In this document: one piece after another, positions 1-10,163 of the stretch
Position numbering within the stretch: the first letter of the stretch is position 1
Layout: the number at the start of each line of letters is the position of its first letter
NCBI GenBank assembly: GCA_002753095.1
Contig: PDZU01000028.1
Coordinates: 1-35,724 of the forward strand
Reading direction: 5' to 3'
From: Magnetococcales bacterium
Lineage (GTDB): Bacteria > Pseudomonadota > Magnetococcia > Magnetococcales > Magnetaquicoccaceae
Length of the DNA: 35,724 bases
The notes under the pieces: generated by a model
The model's input: the letters and a program-made list of their open reading frames with translations, nothing else
What the model was told of the DNA's origin: nothing
Database searches by the model: none
Translations under genes and position numbers: made by a program

Positions 1-64
<64 letters not shown>

Positions 65-756
65 CTGGCCAGGGCAGCATTGGTTTGCGCAAAGGCTTGG
101 GCGATCTCTGCTGCGCTGACTTGCAATATCTGCTCTCGATTGGGCAGTTGCAACGAAATTCCGACAGGCAGAGCATGGATGTTGTCGAAAGTATGACGCC
201 CCTGGTTGCTCTTCAGGATGGCCACCATGCGTTGTCGCAAAGAGAGGTCGGCTGGCAGATGTTGACGGGCGATGCTGGCCAAAGTCTCCCCTTTTTTGAT
301 CGGGCCATAGTGTGTGGATGTGTGCTGTGGTGCGCCCTGGTTGGGGGAGATGGGCAGGGCAATGGGATAGTGACGAAAATGGCTGCCCACACCGCTGTTG
401 GTCTGCAACAGCAGGTTGAAAAAGGGTTGCCGAATGGGCTGTTCGCTGCTGATCAGGAGGGTGCGTTGGCTGCCACGACCACTGCTCTGCAACCTCAACT
501 GGGTGACAATGGGATCCCATGGCAGGTGCAGAGTTTGGTAGCGACTCTGGTTGGCCAGAAGCGTTTCCACCCCTTTCGCCTCCTCTTCCGGTTCCAGGCG
601 CAGGGGAATGACCGCCTGTAACGGTTCGCCAAAGGTGCTTTTGATCTGCATCTCACCCAGAGAGAAGGAGGCGGCCCTGCCGGGCAGAAGCACCAGGAAA
701 ACAAGGGTGGCAAGCGCCACAAATGGTCGTTGCAGGGGGTGGGGAAGTCCGGCCAT
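65..756 (-). CDS. fimV: FimV/HubP-like polar landmark protein, N-terminal part (3' end missing)
   Basis: The frame reads from ATG at 756 to the poly-G edge without a stop, so the C-terminal part is lost. Residues ~10-30 form a signal peptide or hydrophobic anchor (hydrophobic core ending in GRAAS). Next comes the FimV N-terminal signature: LGEMQIKSTFGEPLQAVIPL, then a second segment with KKGETLASIAR (LysM-like) and RMVAILKSNQGRHTFDNIHALPVG, which matches the FimV pattern M-x-A-[IL]-x-x-x-N-...-N-I-x-x-L-x-x-G. FimV, HubP and TspA are inner-membrane, peptidoglycan-binding polar organisers that place pili, flagella and chemoreceptor arrays at the pole. Start: AGGA six bases before the ATG at 756 is better than the in-frame ATG at 771. 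The gene lies 96 bp downstream of a receptor on the same strand, so co-transcription is possible. Confidence 0.75.
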
Positions 757-852
757 GGCAGTTCCTGTCATTCGTTAAAGAGGTAGTGCCGGGGGGTATG
801 CAAAATTAATGCACAAAGTAACTGCGGCGGGCAGGGATCGGGCAGGTGGGGC

Positions 853-2892
853 TTAATCGTTCAGGGTAAAACGCTGCAGGGATTGGTCGAGTTCCATGGC
901 GATGCGGCGCATGTCGTTGGCTTGTTGCATGACCTGTTGGCTGACCTGCTTGATTCCATCGGCGGTATGGGTGACACCACGGGCATGTTCCACCATCTCT
1001 TTGGCTGCCTGATCGGCCTGTTGCACATCCGCGTTAACCTGCATGGCCCCGTGCGCGACGCCTTGGATGCTCTCTTGCGAGGCGTGCATGTTGACGCTGG
1101 CGCCGTGTACGCTGCGTGTGACATCGGCCACTCCCAGAGTGATTTCGTTGACGCTGCGGCTCAACTCTTTGATGCCTTCGCCAGCCACTTGAACCTCTTG
1201 TGTCACCTCTCCTGTCTCACGGGCTACATCGCTCATGGAGTGGGAAATTTCATCCAGTGCCTGGGTTTGATCATCAACGGCTTGTAAAATACCCACATTA
1301 CTGCCGCGCAGGCGTTCGATCAACGTGGAGGTTTGCTGGGTGGCGCCGCTGGCCTCGCGGGTATTGCTTTGGATGGTTTGCACCTGACTGACGACCAGTT
1401 GCAGTGCTTCGCTGGTCTGTTTGGCCAAGTTTTTTACCTCGCTGGCCACCACAGAGAAGCCCCTGCCTGCCTCCCCGGCTCCGGCGGCCTCGATGGCAGC
1501 GTTCAAGGCCAACATGTTGGTTTGATTGGCGATGTTATTGATGATGCCGACAACACGTCCAATTTCACGCGCTGCCGTGCCAAGTCGCTCCATGACTTGC
1601 AAGGTGGCGTTGGCGCCCCCTTGCGCCTGTTCTGCCTCCTGGTTGGCCTGCTGGCAGCGGGAGCGCACCTCGCCCAAAGATGCGGTCATCTCTTCCACAG
1701 CAGCAGCAATGGTGTTGACGTTGGCGCTGGAGCGTTGTGCCGAAAGCATGACCCGGTCCATGCTCTTGTTGATCAGGGTGGAGGTGCGGGCAATCTCCTG
1801 CAGGTTGACACTGACCTGTTCGGCTGCCGAGGAGATGGTGTGCATGTCACTGGTCATCACTTCGGCGTTTGCCGAAACCTGCTGCATGTTGCCACTCATT
1901 TGCTGGGTGGTGCTGGCAATGGAGCCCAGATTGGCTTTCATTTGCTCTGCTGCAATGTCAATCTGGCAGGATTGTTGATTGAGGCCGTTGGCATCCTGAT
2001 TCATTTTCCCGGCCACATGGGAGAGATCCTGGGAAGAACTGCCCAGGAGGTCGGCCTTGTGGGCAATCTCCTGCACCATACTTTTGAGGGCCACGACCAT
2101 CTCCTTGAGGGAGTTGACCATGCCGGTAATTTCGTTGCCGGAGCTGTCTGTTGGCGACTCGTTCTCTTCGTAATGGGCGTCCAGGTTGCCATCGGCCACT
2201 TGTGCGAACATCTGTTTGCAGCCATTCAGGGGGCGGGTGACACTGCGGGCAACGAGGCGGGAAATGCCCATCAGAAGGAGAAGGGCAATGGTCATGAAAA
2301 TGAGCAGAGAACGGACTTCCTGCCAGAAAATGCGGTCGATATCATCCAGATAGATGCCTGAGCCTACGATCCATCCCCAGGAGGAGAAGGGCTTCACATA
2401 GGAGATTTTGCGTACCGGTTCGGCAAAGCCTGGCTTGGGCCAGCGGTACTCCACGAACCCCTCACCGTGTTTGATGACCAGTTCCACGAAGGCGATAAAG
2501 AGTTTTTTGCCGGTGGGATCAGCGCTTTGCGAGAGATCTTTGCCGTCCAACTCCGGTTTGATGGGATGCATGATCATGACCGGTTGCAGGTCATTGATCC
2601 AGAAATAGTTATCCCCATCATAACGCAGGGTTTTCATGACTGAGAGCGCCAGAGTCTGGGCCTGTTCACGGCTCATGGCGCCGCTTTGTTCCAACTGCTC
2701 GAAATGAACCAGTACGCCAAAGACGGATTCCACCAGATTTTTTGTTTTGGCTTGGCGGTCCTCGTACAGGGTGTCGCGCATGCTGAAACTGGCAAAGAGA
2801 CCGAGCAGGCAAAGGGCCGTCATGGCCAGCAGGGTGATCAGGCGCAATTTGGCGCGCACGGAAAAATTGGCAAACAGGGCAGGGGGCATCAT
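853..2892 (-). CDS. Methyl-accepting chemotaxis protein with single Cache sensor
   Basis: Membrane chemoreceptor of ~679 residues. TM1 is at ~17-38. A periplasmic single Cache domain (~40-190) carries the family pattern YFWINDL...MIMHP...G.DL...D..G, then [20 protein letters not shown] and DDID. TM2 (~197-215) is followed by HAMP and a long helical signalling hairpin. The tip reads [23 protein letters not shown]: the usual R of EAARAGE is G, as in two other receptors here. Cache domains of this type bind small organic acids or similar ligands; the ligand cannot be told from sequence. No CheR-docking pentapeptide is seen: the end is RFTLND. The frame extends to a GTG at 2940, but the paired ATG at 2892 sits just before the conserved SVRAKL/TM1 start, so I prefer it. 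The signal module would engage CheA/CheW encoded further right. Confidence 0.93.
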   Translation of the reverse strand: MMPPALFANFSVRAKLRLITLLAMTALCLLGLFASFSMRDTLYEDRQAKTKNLVESVFGVLVHFEQLEQSGAMSREQAQTLALSVMKTLRYDGDNYFWINDLQPVMIMHPIKPELDGKDLSQSADPTGKKLFIAFVELVIKHGEGFVEYRWPKPGFAEPVRKISYVKPFSSWGWIVGSGIYLDDIDRIFWQEVRSLLIFMTIALLLLMGISRLVARSVTRPLNGCKQMFAQVADGNLDAHYEENESPTDSSGNEITGMVNSLKEMVVALKSMVQEIAHKADLLGSSSQDLSHVAGKMNQDANGLNQQSCQIDIAAEQMKANLGSIASTTQQMSGNMQQVSANAEVMTSDMHTISSAAEQVSVNLQEIARTSTLINKSMDRVMLSAQRSSANVNTIAAAVEEMTASLGEVRSRCQQANQEAEQAQGGANATLQVMERLGTAAREIGRVVGIINNIANQTNMLALNAAIEAAGAGEAGRGFSVVASEVKNLAKQTSEALQLVVSQVQTIQSNTREASGATQQTSTLIERLRGSNVGILQAVDDQTQALDEISHSMSDVARETGEVTQEVQVAGEGIKELSRSVNEITLGVADVTRSVHGASVNMHASQESIQGVAHGAMQVNADVQQADQAAKEMVEHARGVTHTADGIKQVSQQVMQQANDMRRIAMELDQSLQRFTLND

Positions 2893-3021
2893 GGCACTCA
2901 CGGTCAAAAACGACAGCGGCCTGTTGACAGGCGGTTGCACACAAAAAAGAGCCCCCCGCCTCTCTTCTGCGGTGTACTGCGTGGCGTTAGCAAAGCCAAT
3001 GCCAACAACAAAGTTGCGGAG

Positions 3022-3050
3022 TGTTTAGGGCAATCGCGCCACCTTGTCAA
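3022..3050 (-). promoter_or_regulatory. Candidate sigma-70 promoter for the Cache receptor gene
   Basis: Read on the minus strand, a perfect TTGACA (3045-3050) is followed after 17 bases by TAAACA (3022-3027). The -35 is consensus but the -10 is weak (3 of 6). It lies ~130 bp upstream of the preferred receptor start, in the gap after the hybrid kinase. Confidence 0.35.
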
Positions 3051-3065
3051 GGAGGTTTGAGCGTT

Positions 3066-6000
3066 TTATGGCGTGATAAAATCATGTTTTGGCTGCTCTG
3101 GTGTGCTGCGCATGGGATAGAGGTTCCAGCCGGACTGTCTGGCCCAAAGATCGAGCTCTTCCAGACATTTCTCGTAGTTATAGCTTTCCAGGTGTTGTTT
3201 AAGTGCGTGAAATTTTTGACGGGTGTCACGATCCAGGATGAGGGGGTCCATGCGGGTAAAGATGGTATCGACGGCAGAGTTATACTCCTGCAGGTAGAGG
3301 GCGGCCTGTTGCAATAGGGGTAGCAGCGCCTGAAAATCTGTGCTTCCCTGTTCCGGTTGCGGGGTGGAGTCCGGGATGAGCAGACCCGATTGCGCGATGC
3401 CGTGGAGCAGTGTGCTGAGGGTAAGGTCGATTTGCTGCAGCAGGGGGAGCATGTGTTGGGCGGGGCGTTGTTGTCGTGCGGCCTGTTCGACGGCGAGCGC
3501 CTGTTGGCTCAGTTCTTCGGCGCCGATGGTGGCAGCCAATCCTTTCAACGTATGCGCCTGTCGTTCCAGGTGAGGCCAGTCGGCCTGCTCGAACAGAGCG
3601 TGCAGTTGTGTGGCTGTTTGTTGCTGATGCCGATGGAATTTATTAATAATTTGCTGGAATAGCATTGTGTTGCCGCCAACATGGTGCAGGGCGGCTTGCT
3701 GGTTGATGCCGTGCAGGGGTGGCAGAAGTGGACAAGTTTGCGCGCTGGGCGGAGAAAATACCGGGCTGGTTGAGGAGCCGGACAGCCATTTGTTCAGTAG
3801 ATGATGGAGAATTTTCGGGTCGATGGGTTTGGCCATATAGTCATTCATGCCGGCCCGCAGACACTGTTCCCGATCCCCGGTCATGGCGTTGGCGGTCATG
3901 GCAATGATCGGGAGGGTGTGCCATTTTTCCATTGTGCGGATGCGTCGGGTGGCTTCGTAGCCATCCATGACCGGCATCTGCACATCCATCAGGATCAGAT
4001 CCACTGTGTGCTCAGCCAATGTTTGCAACGCTTCTGCTCCGGTGGTGGCGATCACCACCTGCAGACCGGTCTGCCTGAGAAGACCTTGGGCAACCTCTTG
4101 ATTGATTTCATTATCTTCCACGAGCAATACCGTGCCTTGCAACGGGTATCTGGGTGGAGAGGTCGGATATTGGACCACCTGGGTCTCCCCCAATGCTTTG
4201 GCGATGCTTGCCAGCAGAGCGGACGGGGTGACCGGTTTCATCAAGAAAAGGGGCGGCTGGGGCAGGGTATGTGGCTGCAAAATTTCATCGCGCTCGTAGG
4301 CGGAAATGAGGATGGCGGGGGGGGCTTGGTCGGCCAACTCTTGGCGTATCTGGCGGATCGTTTCCAGGCCGTTCATGCCGGGCATGCGCCAGTCGATCAG
4401 GAGAAGGTCAAAAGGATCCTGCTGCTGCACAGCGAGAAGAACCGTGCGCAGGGCCTGTTCTCCGCTGCTGACTTCCTCCAGACGGCACTGGTATGGCAGC
4501 AACATTGCGCTGCAGACACGCCGGGCAACGGGGTGGTCATCGGCAATCAGGATATGCAAGCCGGCCAGTTGCGTTGAGAGGGGATGGTTGTCAGATGGGG
4601 CGGTCAGATCGCGCGGCAGTGTCAATTGAAACTGGAACAGGCTACCTTGACCAAGTTGACTGGAGAGGTGCAGGACAGCGCCCATACGCTCTACCAGATG
4701 GCGGCTGATGGCCAGCCCCAAACCGGTGCCGCCATAGCGCCGCGTGGTAGAGGGATCGGCTTGGCTGAAGGCGTTGAAAAGGCGTGCAATCTCCTCTTCG
4801 CTCATGCCGATACCGGTATCTTGGACCTTAAAGAGCAGGGTAGCACTTCTGGCGGTGCTTTCCAGGAGTTGGATGGAAAAGAGGATCTCCCCTTTTTCCG
4901 TAAATTTGACCGCGTTGCTGACCAGATTGAGCAGGATTTGTCCCAACCGGAATGGATCACCGATGAGGCGGCATGGAATGTGGGGATCCAGGGAGAGCAG
5001 CAGTTCGAGGTTTTTTTGTTCCAATTTTGGTGCGACCATGGCGGCCACTTCGTCGGCTACCTTGTCGAGGGCGAAGGGGATGGACTCCATGACGAGCCTT
5101 CCGGCCTCGATTTTGGAGAAGTCCAGAATATCGTTGATGATATGCAGCAAGGAGCGTCCCGCTTGTTCCACACGGGTGAGATAGTGGCGCTGGGCGGGGG
5201 TCAACGGTGTTTGCAGTGCCAGGTAGACCATGCCCAGGATGGCATTCATGGGGGTGCGGATTTCATGGCTCATGTTGGCCAGGAAGGTGGATTTGGTCTG
5301 GTTGGCGCTTTCGGCGATCTGCCTGGCGGTGATGAGGGCGGTGGTTTCTCGATGCAGAACCAGGTAGTAGGTGAGCATCAACAGGCTGACCAGCAGGGAG
5401 ATGGCGATGCCGAGCATACGGCTGAGCTGGCTGTTTTGTTCCTGTTTGAGCATCAGAATGGACCAGCCATCGTCATCGATGTTGGCTCTGCCGACCAGTA
5501 GGGGCTGGTGGCCGCGAAACAGTCGGTCCAAATGCTGTAATGCATTGGTGAATCGTACCGGAGAGGGGAGAAGTGGGCCAAATTGTTTGGATTGGTTCAA
5601 ACGTTCCAATTGATCCTGGGTGATGGGCCAAAGAGGTTGGGGAAAAAATTCGGCTTGGTTGGAAAGCAGGGCGATGCCGTTGGGGTTGATCAAAAATACT
5701 TCTGCCCGTTGCGGGAGGCCCAACTCTTCTGGAATGAGCAACTTTTTAATGACCGCTACCCCAAGAAGGCGCTGTTCCCCTTTGGCGTAGATGGGAGCAC
5801 TGGCATAATATCCCGGTTTGTTGGTGGTAATTCCAAAGGCGAAATAATGGCCTTTATTGCCGTGCATGGCCTGTTGAAAATAGGGCCGAAAACGGTAATT
5901 GATGCCCAAAAAGCTGGAGGGGCTGGTCCGATTGGAGGCAGCGATGGTTGTGCCCTCTTCGTTGAGAATGTAGGCGACAGCGCCGACGCTTGCTGCCAAT

Positions 6001-7004
6001 TGATCGACCGCCAAGTGGATGGCATCGAGTTTGGTGTTGTTGTGCAGATGCTCTTCGAGAAGACTTTGGGTGATACCGGCCAGGGCGATGACGCCGCCAT
6101 CGGCGGCATAAATTTCCCGGTGCAGGCGATTGACGACGGCGTCCAGATGCACCTGCAGTTCGCTGGTTTGATCGGATTGGTAGAGTTTTCCCAGTTGATC
6201 GGTCAAGAACCAGCCGCAGGCAAGGAGGATGGCAAAGCCGGTCAGAAAAAAGGAGAAATAGCGGTCCTGAAGTTGCAAGGAACATTTACCGGGTGTGTGG
6301 TAGGCGGTGCCCCAGATGGCGACCGTCAGCAGGATGGCCAAGAGAGAGCGGATCAACTGGATGGGGATACCGGTCCACTGCAGGAAAAGCTTGCTGTTGA
6401 GGTGTGTCGCTGGGAAAATGTCCACGGCAGGAACGAGGATACCGCTGGCAAAGCCGTAGCCAAGCAGGGCCATAGCGCCCAATTGCAACCAGGATTTGGC
6501 TGTGCAATCGTCACGCCTGCTCTCCTGCCAGAGCAGCAGGGCGCTGAGGGTGCAGGTTGGCAGGGTCAGCAGATAGCGCACCATGGCAGGCAGGGTGGAT
6601 AGGCCAAAAAGATCGGTGGCGATGATGATGGAGACCAGCCAGAGAATCGACAGGCCGGGAAAGAGTGTTTGTGTCTTGCGGCGCCGGGACCACCCTTGCA
6701 GGGCAAACTCGGCCAGCAGCAAAAAGGCCAGAATGTGGATGATGAGGCGGGTGGCGTGGAAAAGCGGAGAGTCTCCGGTCACCATTTCGGCCAATTCGAG
6801 CCATTCGCTGACGCCATGCAGCAGGGCAAAGCCGCCAAGCCACTGCCAACGCAAGGGGGAACGTTGGTCAACCGGCATGAGCAGGCAGACCGAGCCAAGT
6901 ACCAGAAAGCTCAAGCCGTAAACAAAATAGATATAATCAATTTGACCGGCCAAAACGCCATCCAGAGGCAGAGCAACGGTGGCAGGAGCGGTTGGATGGA
7001 GCAT
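3066..7004 (-). CDS. Hybrid sensor histidine kinase (multi-TM, sensor, HisKA, HATPase, REC, REC, HPt)
   Basis: A 1312-residue phosphorelay protein. Residues ~20-235 hold about seven hydrophobic helices, with another at ~248-268. A probable extracytoplasmic Cache-like sensor (~275-525) follows, with a TM at ~529-551. HisKA has [14 protein letters not shown] (His ~580). HATPase has the N box (NLVSNAVKF), G1 (DTGIGM), F box and G2 (GGTGLGLA). Receiver 1 (~815-935) has phospho-acceptor Asp ~871 in DWRMP. Receiver 2 (~957-1075) has Asp ~1007 in MDVQMP. HPt (~1105-1200) has His ~1151 in HTLKG. All relay residues are present, so it should autophosphorylate and pass phosphate to an unlinked regulator; no output gene lies beside it. 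A helical tail of ~110 residues ends the protein. It is divergent from the hemerythrin receptor (237-bp gap). The N-terminal membrane module is not one I can name. The SD before the ATG at 7004 is weak. Confidence 0.93.
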   Translation of the reverse strand: MLHPTAPATVALPLDGVLAGQIDYIYFVYGLSFLVLGSVCLLMPVDQRSPLRWQWLGGFALLHGVSEWLELAEMVTGDSPLFHATRLIIHILAFLLLAEFALQGWSRRRKTQTLFPGLSILWLVSIIIATDLFGLSTLPAMVRYLLTLPTCTLSALLLWQESRRDDCTAKSWLQLGAMALLGYGFASGILVPAVDIFPATHLNSKLFLQWTGIPIQLIRSLLAILLTVAIWGTAYHTPGKCSLQLQDRYFSFFLTGFAILLACGWFLTDQLGKLYQSDQTSELQVHLDAVVNRLHREIYAADGGVIALAGITQSLLEEHLHNNTKLDAIHLAVDQLAASVGAVAYILNEEGTTIAASNRTSPSSFLGINYRFRPYFQQAMHGNKGHYFAFGITTNKPGYYASAPIYAKGEQRLLGVAVIKKLLIPEELGLPQRAEVFLINPNGIALLSNQAEFFPQPLWPITQDQLERLNQSKQFGPLLPSPVRFTNALQHLDRLFRGHQPLLVGRANIDDDGWSILMLKQEQNSQLSRMLGIAISLLVSLLMLTYYLVLHRETTALITARQIAESANQTKSTFLANMSHEIRTPMNAILGMVYLALQTPLTPAQRHYLTRVEQAGRSLLHIINDILDFSKIEAGRLVMESIPFALDKVADEVAAMVAPKLEQKNLELLLSLDPHIPCRLIGDPFRLGQILLNLVSNAVKFTEKGEILFSIQLLESTARSATLLFKVQDTGIGMSEEEIARLFNAFSQADPSTTRRYGGTGLGLAISRHLVERMGAVLHLSSQLGQGSLFQFQLTLPRDLTAPSDNHPLSTQLAGLHILIADDHPVARRVCSAMLLPYQCRLEEVSSGEQALRTVLLAVQQQDPFDLLLIDWRMPGMNGLETIRQIRQELADQAPPAILISAYERDEILQPHTLPQPPLFLMKPVTPSALLASIAKALGETQVVQYPTSPPRYPLQGTVLLVEDNEINQEVAQGLLRQTGLQVVIATTGAEALQTLAEHTVDLILMDVQMPVMDGYEATRRIRTMEKWHTLPIIAMTANAMTGDREQCLRAGMNDYMAKPIDPKILHHLLNKWLSGSSTSPVFSPPSAQTCPLLPPLHGINQQAALHHVGGNTMLFQQIINKFHRHQQQTATQLHALFEQADWPHLERQAHTLKGLAATIGAEELSQQALAVEQAARQQRPAQHMLPLLQQIDLTLSTLLHGIAQSGLLIPDSTPQPEQGSTDFQALLPLLQQAALYLQEYNSAVDTIFTRMDPLILDRDTRQKFHALKQHLESYNYEKCLEELDLWARQSGWNLYPMRSTPEQPKHDFITP

Positions 7005-7241
7005 GCAGGGACTCTGTCAGCACAAAGGAGTGTGGATAGATACATTTCCGGGGTGGAATTGTTTTATATCCCGTCTACTGTTGCAAGAAAAATTATCCCA
7101 CGACGCAGATTTTATCACGGATGGATCTGGCGGAAAAATTCGGATAAATTAATATTCTGGTCTAATGGTATGGGCTCATGTACACTCATGGGGCGAGAAT
7201 GGGAACTGGCATTCACAGCTATACAAGGTGGAAGAGTTAAA

Positions 7242-9596
7242 ATGCGTATTGTAATGATTGGTATCCGCACAAAAATGATCCTGGCCATGTTATTGCCTGG
7301 TATCCTGTTGTTGTGCATGGCGATTTTAGCGATGACCGTGCAGAATCGCACCATGGAAATGATTTTTCTATGGATGCAGGCTGGTCTTGGTCTTTGGTTG
7401 CTGGCGATGGCGGTATTGTTCATCCGTTTTGCGCTGGGCTCTTTGCATCAGATCCAAACGGTGGTGCAGCGCATGGCTGGGGGTGATTTTACGGGTCGGT
7501 TTGCGGTGCCTGTTGGTCACGATGAGGAGTCCAGTGATGAAATTGTCCAATTGGGCGTGCAGTTGAATGTCATGGCGGGCAAGATCGCTGGGGTGATGAA
7601 CGTGGTGTCGCTGCATTCTGGCGGTGTTGTAGCCTGTGCTGGGGAGATCATGAAGATTCGTGATCTGGTTGGCAGTGACGCCAAGAATTCGTTGCATGTG
7701 GTGGACGAGGTGACCGCTCAGAACCGAGTGTTGGCCCAGGAGATTGAGGGGGTCAAGGGTGCGATTGCCATGGCCGGTCACAGCATTGAGAGTATTTCCA
7801 AGGCTTCCGTGGAGGTGGCGGATAATATTTCCCAGATTGCTTCTGGCACGGAGGAGGCGAGTATCAATATTGGCTCGATGGCGGCTGCAGCGGAGCAAAT
7901 TAACAGCAACATTACGAGTGTAAACCGCAATCTGGGCAGTGTGGACAGTGCGGTCAGGCAGGTGGCGGTATCGGTTCGGGATATGACCTCGGCGTTGGGG
8001 GAGGTGCGGGAGCGTTGCCAGTCGGCCAGTGATGCGTCGATGCAGACGGACAAGCGGGTTCGGGACACGCAGGCGATCATGGAGAAGCTTTCCACGGCGG
8101 CCAACGAGATTGGTAAATTTGTCAAGATTATCAAAAACATTGCTGACCAAACCAGTTTGCTGGCGCTCAATGCGTCCATCGAGGCGGCGGGAGCGGGTGA
8201 GGCGGGCAAGAGTTTTGCGGTGGTGGCCAACGAGGTCAAGGAGTTATCGCGGCAGACGGAAAAAGCGACCTGGATGATTCGGGAGAAGACGGAGGACATC
8301 ACTGCGATTGCGGCTTCTGTTGCGACGGCCAACCGGGAGATTATTGAGGGGGTCAACAGCATCAAGCAGGCCAATCAGGTGATTGCCTATGCGGTCGACG
8401 AGCAGACGTCGGCGATACATGGCATTGCCGACTCCATGGGCAAGGTATCGGAGGGGGCGGAGGAGGTAACGCGCAACGCGCACGAGTTGGGAGAGGCAGC
8501 GCAGAATGTTTCTCGTGCGGCGGCGGAGGCGGCGATTGGTACGGCGGAGGTGGCGCGTGCGGCCTCCTCAGTGGCGATTGCGGCTTCATCGGTTGCGGAT
8601 GACAGTCGGCGGGCGTTGACCCAGGCACATGCGGTTGGGCATTCGGCAGACAAGACCTTTGAGATCTCCCGTGCGGTAGAGGGGCAGATGCAGGAGGCCG
8701 GTCGCACGGCCCGGGCGATGCGGGCCTCGGCGCGGCAATTTGACCGCATGGGGATGGTGCTGCAGGGGATGAGTGGGGCCTTGTATGCCACGCAGATGGA
8801 GGTTGAGATTGGTGCGCCGATGTTCAACATTCGGGCTGCCAAGGGGTTGTATTTGGAGTGGCAGAGCAAACTGGAGCAGGCGATTGCTGGGCGTTTGCTT
8901 TTGGGGCAGGAGGATGTGGAGCAGATTGCGCGTTCCGAATTCAGTCAGTGGTTGCAGAGTAGCGGCAAGAGGGCCTGCAAGTCTGCGGCCCCGATCTGTC
9001 AGGCTTTGTTGAAGGAGCGGGATGCGGTTCATCAAATCATTCGGGAGATGGTGGCCTCTTTGCAGGAAAAGGGGGTCAAACCGGAGCAGTTGGAGGGGCA
9101 GTTGTTGGCGTTTATTGAGGCTCGGCAGCGGTTGTTTGTGTTGATTGAGCAGGCGTATGAGGGGGTGACGGATCTGAATGCCAAGCAGAAGCCGTTCATG
9201 GTGTGGACTGACAGTTTGAATACTGGCCTGCGGGATGTTGACAGCGACCATCGCAAATTGATGGATATGATCAATCAGCTGCATCAGGCGATGAAGCGGG
9301 GGGCGAGCAAAGAGAGTGTATTGGAGATTCTGAAGCGTTTGGCGGACTATACGGTTTTTCATTTCAAGCGGGAGGAGGAGTATTTTGACCGCACCTCTTA
9401 TGCCGAGCGCACGCCGCACAAGGCGGAACATAAAAAGTTGGTTGATTTGGCCGTGGAGTTTATCAAGCGGTATGATGAGGGAGATTTTGCCATTGTGATT
9501 GACTTGATGGCGGCCTTGAAGTCGTGGTTGGTGAGTCACATCATGCATTCGGATATGGCTTATGTGCCCCATTTGAAGGAGAAGGGGATACGTTAG
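7242..9596 (+). CDS. Chemoreceptor with C-terminal bacteriohemerythrin and degenerate CZB-like region
   Basis: A 784-residue receptor. Two hydrophobic helices (~12-33 and ~42-64) are separated by fewer than ten residues, so there is essentially no periplasmic sensor. HAMP and a signalling hairpin follow, with tip [23 protein letters not shown]. Residues ~545-640 look like a CZB domain, but three of the four zinc ligands are replaced (His to Tyr in YLEW, Cys to Ser in SEFSQW, first His of the HxxxH pair to Arg). Residues 652-784 are a complete hemerythrin: His670, His707, Glu711, His726, His730, His766 and Asp771 match the di-iron ligand set. Known receptors of this kind (DcrH type) sense oxygen or redox, so cytoplasmic O2 sensing for aerotaxis is likely. 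ATG 7242 is chosen because GGTGGAAGAG precedes it; longer in-frame starts run antisense through the kinase gene. Confidence 0.92.
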   Translation: MRIVMIGIRTKMILAMLLPGILLLCMAILAMTVQNRTMEMIFLWMQAGLGLWLLAMAVLFIRFALGSLHQIQTVVQRMAGGDFTGRFAVPVGHDEESSDEIVQLGVQLNVMAGKIAGVMNVVSLHSGGVVACAGEIMKIRDLVGSDAKNSLHVVDEVTAQNRVLAQEIEGVKGAIAMAGHSIESISKASVEVADNISQIASGTEEASINIGSMAAAAEQINSNITSVNRNLGSVDSAVRQVAVSVRDMTSALGEVRERCQSASDASMQTDKRVRDTQAIMEKLSTAANEIGKFVKIIKNIADQTSLLALNASIEAAGAGEAGKSFAVVANEVKELSRQTEKATWMIREKTEDITAIAASVATANREIIEGVNSIKQANQVIAYAVDEQTSAIHGIADSMGKVSEGAEEVTRNAHELGEAAQNVSRAAAEAAIGTAEVARAASSVAIAASSVADDSRRALTQAHAVGHSADKTFEISRAVEGQMQEAGRTARAMRASARQFDRMGMVLQGMSGALYATQMEVEIGAPMFNIRAAKGLYLEWQSKLEQAIAGRLLLGQEDVEQIARSEFSQWLQSSGKRACKSAAPICQALLKERDAVHQIIREMVASLQEKGVKPEQLEGQLLAFIEARQRLFVLIEQAYEGVTDLNAKQKPFMVWTDSLNTGLRDVDSDHRKLMDMINQLHQAMKRGASKESVLEILKRLADYTVFHFKREEEYFDRTSYAERTPHKAEHKKLVDLAVEFIKRYDEGDFAIVIDLMAALKSWLVSHIMHSDMAYVPHLKEKGIR

Positions 9597-9641
9597 GCGC
9601 GGGTGCAGGGCGGAGCCCTGCTAAAATGTTTAAAGTTCCAA

Positions 9642-9794
9642 GGGGTCCAGGGGAGATTATCTCCCCTGGCGGGTGCAGGGCGGAGCCCTGCTGAAATGGC
9701 GCGCTTTTACGTGAGCAGATTTGCGTAGCAAATCTGCGCAGCGCGCCAAATCTGTGCCCCGCAGGGGCACTCTTTGGGAGGGCGGACGCCCGAC
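9642..9794 (-). repeat. Structured palindromic element, copy 1L
   Basis: Modules in + strand order. E hairpin at 9647-9669: 11-bp arms CCAGGGGAGAT/ATCTCCCCTGG around one base. D hairpin at 9675-9691: GCAGGGC/GCCCTGC. C double hairpin at 9698-9747: outer GGCGCGC/GCGCGCC, inner GCAGATTTGC/GCAAATCTGC at 9715-9737. B hairpin at 9754-9770: GTGCCCC/GGGGCAC. A module at 9776-9794: GGGCG/CGCCC. The bulge next to the outer stem is TTTTACGTGA on this strand. I define + orientation as A to E, so this copy is on the minus strand. Confidence 0.85.
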
Positions 9795-9971
9795 TTTAAC
9801 CGCGTTGTATTGAGTTGCCTGCGGGAAAAATCCATAGGGGGTGTTGGTGCAGAAGAAGGGTGCGCCAGCACGCACATCAGCAGGGCGCAGCCCCGCGCGC
9901 CCATACGCGTTAACCGAACGACGAACACCCATTCGACAGAAAAAAACTCTTTATGGTTCGCGATGTTAAAA

Positions 9972-10128
9972 GTCGGGCGTCCGCCCTCCAGGAGCGTGCC
10001 CCTGCGGGGCACAAATCTGTGCGGCGTGCGCAAATGCTGCGCATTTGCTTCTTGAAAACGCCGCACATTACAAGCAGGGCTCCGCCCTGCACCCGCCAGG
10101 GGCGATGATCGCCCCTGGACCCCGCAGA
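9972..10128 (+). repeat. Structured palindromic element, copy 1R
   Basis: Same modules in reverse order. A: GTCGGGCGTCCGCCC at 9972. B at 9996-10012. C at 10020-10065: outer TGCGGCGT/ACGCCGCA, inner GCAAATGC/GCATTTGC at 10030-10048, with bulge TTCTTGAAAA. D: GCAGGGC/GCCCTGC around TCC. E: arms CCAGGGGCGAT/ATCGCCCCTGG. Both C stems and E differ in sequence from copy 1L but remain fully paired. Confidence 0.85.
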
Positions 10129-10163
10129 AGTTTTCAGTTGATCGGGATTGAATCAATTTGGAC

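Larger units (their letters stand above)
9597..10163. other. Convergent intergenic region with an inverted pair of structured repeats
   Basis: This 567-bp gap separates the 3' ends of two receptor genes. It holds two ~155-bp copies of a modular palindromic element in opposite orientation (9642-9794 and 9972-10128), with an extra stand-alone GCAGGGC-GGA-GCCCTGC hairpin module at 9600-9622 just after the first stop codon. The ~177-bp unique core (9795-9971) shows no convincing gene. Short frames here are composed of repeat sequence and are not credited as proteins. Confidence 0.8.

Noticed and set aside
1333-2361. Long + strand open frame antisense to the Cache receptor
   Set aside because: High-GC antisense shadow of helical receptor coding sequence; no domain pattern or SD.
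4584-6602. Two long + strand frames antisense to the hybrid kinase
   Set aside because: The minus frame has all kinase boxes and receivers; these are shadows.
7368-9572. Minus-strand frames across the hemerythrin receptor
   Set aside because: Shadows rich in His/Arg/Leu without any recognisable domain; the + frame is fully conserved.
9657-10156. Short frames in the first repeat region
   Set aside because: They are made of the palindromic modules and recur at 22900-23266, as expected of non-coding repeats.
9597-10163. CRISPR array
   Set aside because: Only inverted pairs of long palindromic units with one spacer each; no regular short direct repeats and no cas genes.
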